DNA of 6,753 nt from an uncultured Bacillota bacterium (GTDB lineage Bacteria; Bacillota; Clostridia; Peptostreptococcales; Anaerovoracaceae), in assembly GCA_949287115.1 (NCBI GenBank), contig CASEFF010000051.1, positions 1 through 6,753 of the forward strand. Reading direction: 5' to 3'. A program made the translations under genes and the position numbers. The notes under the pieces were generated by a model. The model was not told the origin of the DNA. It did no database searches and saw nothing but the letters and a program-made list of their open reading frames with translations. Shown here one piece after another: positions 6,026 through 6,753 of the stretch; within the stretch, counting starts at the first letter, position 1, and each line of letters begins with the position of its first letter.

Positions 6026-6636
6026 AAGACAGCGATAATCGCGCTCCTGATGACGGCAGGCTGGCGGTCATGGCTCAGAAGGGGGACCTCGATGCGGAAG
6101 AGACCCTGATGAGGAAATATAAGGAGACGGTAAGGAAAAAGGCCAATATGTACTACATGGCGGGGGCGGACGAAGACGATATCGTTCAGGAAGGGATGAT
6201 AGGTCTGCTGAAGGCCATAAGACGGTTCGATCCGGACAAGGAGGCTTCATTCGGCACGTTTGCGGGGATCTGCATAACGAGGCAGATAATCAGCGCCATA
6301 AGGATGGCGGGACGCGAAAAGCACAGGGCTCTCAACACGTCCGTATCACTTAGCAATCCCGTGACGGACGAGGGCGCGGAAGTGACGCTGGCGGACACGC
6401 TGAGCGCCGACGGGGGAGAAGATCCGGAAGAACTGCTGATATTCAAGGACATAGCCGAATACATACTGCATAACGGCGACAACGTGTTCAGCGATTTCGA
6501 GATGCAGGTCATAAACGAGATGCTGCGGACGAAGGACAGCGTCAAAGTCGCTGAAAAACTGGGTAAAAGCGTCAAATCGATAGACAACGCCATGAGGCGG
6601 GCAAGGAAAAAAACGATAGAATATCTGTGGCGATAA
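6022..6636 (+). CDS. sigH: RNA polymerase sigma factor SigH (Spo0H-like)
   Basis: Sigma-70 family factor that in Bacillus and clostridia directs transition-phase and early sporulation genes (in Bacillus also competence). It has 204 aa, near the 218 aa of B. subtilis SigH. Region 2 is at about 27-101: DEDDIVQEGMIGLLKAIRRFD (50-70, core binding) and FGTFAGICITRQIISAIR (78-95, -10 recognition), followed by REKHRALN, which is characteristic of SigH. A linker with DPEELL (134-139) leads to region 4 (about 156-200), whose helix-turn-helix contains VAEKLGKSVKSIDNAMRR (175-192); KSIDNA also matches SigH. AGAGGA lies ten bases before the ATG. No own promoter is visible: the start lies inside rlmB, so it is expressed at least partly by read-through. 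Presence of sigH alone does not prove the organism sporulates. Confidence 0.92.
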   Translation: MKDSDNRAPDDGRLAVMAQKGDLDAEETLMRKYKETVRKKANMYYMAGADEDDIVQEGMIGLLKAIRRFDPDKEASFGTFAGICITRQIISAIRMAGREKHRALNTSVSLSNPVTDEGAEVTLADTLSADGGEDPEELLIFKDIAEYILHNGDNVFSDFEMQVINEMLRTKDSVKVAEKLGKSVKSIDNAMRRARKKTIEYLWR

Positions 6637-6666
6637 AAGGCTTGTGATTTGGTTGACAGAGCCTTT
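6636..6666 (+). repeat. Inverted repeat after sigH (possible weak terminator)
   Basis: AAAGGCT (6636-6642) pairs with AGCCTTT (6660-6666). Allowing one bulged G (6659), the stem extends by TGT/ACA to 10 bp around a ten-base loop. It begins in the sigH stop codon. What follows is AAAATATAG rather than a T-tract, so it would be a poor intrinsic terminator. The right arm contains the ACA of the tRNA promoter's -35 box. Confidence 0.4.
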
Positions 6667-6681
6667 AAAATATAGTACCAT
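6653..6681 (+). promoter_or_regulatory. Promoter of the tRNA-Thr gene
   Basis: A perfect TTGACA -35 (6653-6658) is followed after 17 bases by TACCAT (6676-6681, 4 of 6 -10 matches). CATAAT (6679-6684) matches 5 of 6 but at 20-base spacing. The spacer is AT-rich. Transcription would begin around 6688-6692, a few bases before the mature tRNA 5' end, as is common for stable RNA genes. Confidence 0.65.
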
Positions 6682-6696
6682 AATGAATATTGGTGT

Positions 6697-6753
6697 GCTG
6701 CTGTAGCTCAGTCGGTAGAGCACTTCATTGGTAATGAAGAGGTTCGGCAGTTC
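6697..6753 (+). tRNA. tRNA-Thr (anticodon GGT), 3'-truncated by window end
   Basis: The cloverleaf can be followed from the 5' end: acceptor strand GCTGCTG (6697-6703), TA, D-arm GCTC-AGTCGGTA-GAGC (6706-6721), A26, and anticodon stem CTTCA/TGAAG (6723-6727, 6735-6739) enclosing loop TTGGTAA with anticodon GGT at 6730-6732, which reads ACC/ACT threonine codons. A variable loop AGGTTC and the 5' T-stem GGCAG with TTC (6746-6753) follow. The 3' T-stem, acceptor strand and CCA lie beyond the window. GCTG at the 5' end fits threonine tRNAs. Confidence 0.93.

Noticed and set aside
1..6753. Search for CRISPR arrays, insertion sequences, phage att sites or defence genes
   Set aside because: No regularly spaced repeats, transposase or integrase motifs, or terminal inverted repeats are visible; all coding space is taken by recognisable housekeeping genes.

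Overview
The window comes from a Gram-positive (Firmicutes) bacterium, most likely a Clostridia-class anaerobe. Three things point there: the order cysE-cysS-mrnC-...-rlmB-sigH, a SigH-type sporulation/transition sigma factor, and strong AGGAGG-like ribosome binding sites 4-10 bases before most starts. Base composition looks roughly balanced, yet Ile is very often ATA and Arg mostly AGG/AGA, while TTA, CTA and TCA codons are scarce. I cannot fix a genus from this. All genes lie on the + strand.

Left end (1-1179): the C-terminal part of a DJ-1/PfpI-family protein, cut by the window edge, is followed with a one-base overlap (TGATG) by a PHP-domain metallophosphoesterase of the RNase AM/TrpH type. 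A 79-base gap then carries a 12-bp palindrome and a plausible sigma-A promoter.

Centre (1201-3840): cysE (serine O-acetyltransferase) overlaps cysS (cysteinyl-tRNA synthetase) by 14 bases, and mrnC (Mini-RNase III, 23S rRNA maturation) follows. Cysteine synthesis and cysteine charging are thus coupled. The leader before cysE is too short for a T-box riboswitch.

Right half (3877-6636): thyA (a variant, Bacillus/phi3T-like thymidylate synthase) and folA (dihydrofolate reductase) sit between mrnC and rlmB. From memory, many clostridia carry thyX there. The pair is metabolically coherent because ThyA makes dihydrofolate and FolA recycles it. rlmB (23S rRNA 2'-O-methyltransferase) then overlaps sigH by an ATGA junction. 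No yacP/NYN ribonuclease gene lies between them.

Right end (6637-6753): a short inverted repeat directly after sigH overlaps the -35 box of a promoter for a tRNA-Thr(GGT) gene, which is cut off in its T-arm. All intergenic gaps are below 100 bases. I see no mobile element, CRISPR array or obvious new system; the points worth a second look are the thyA-folA placement, the two variant active sites, and the overlapping cysE/cysS junction.
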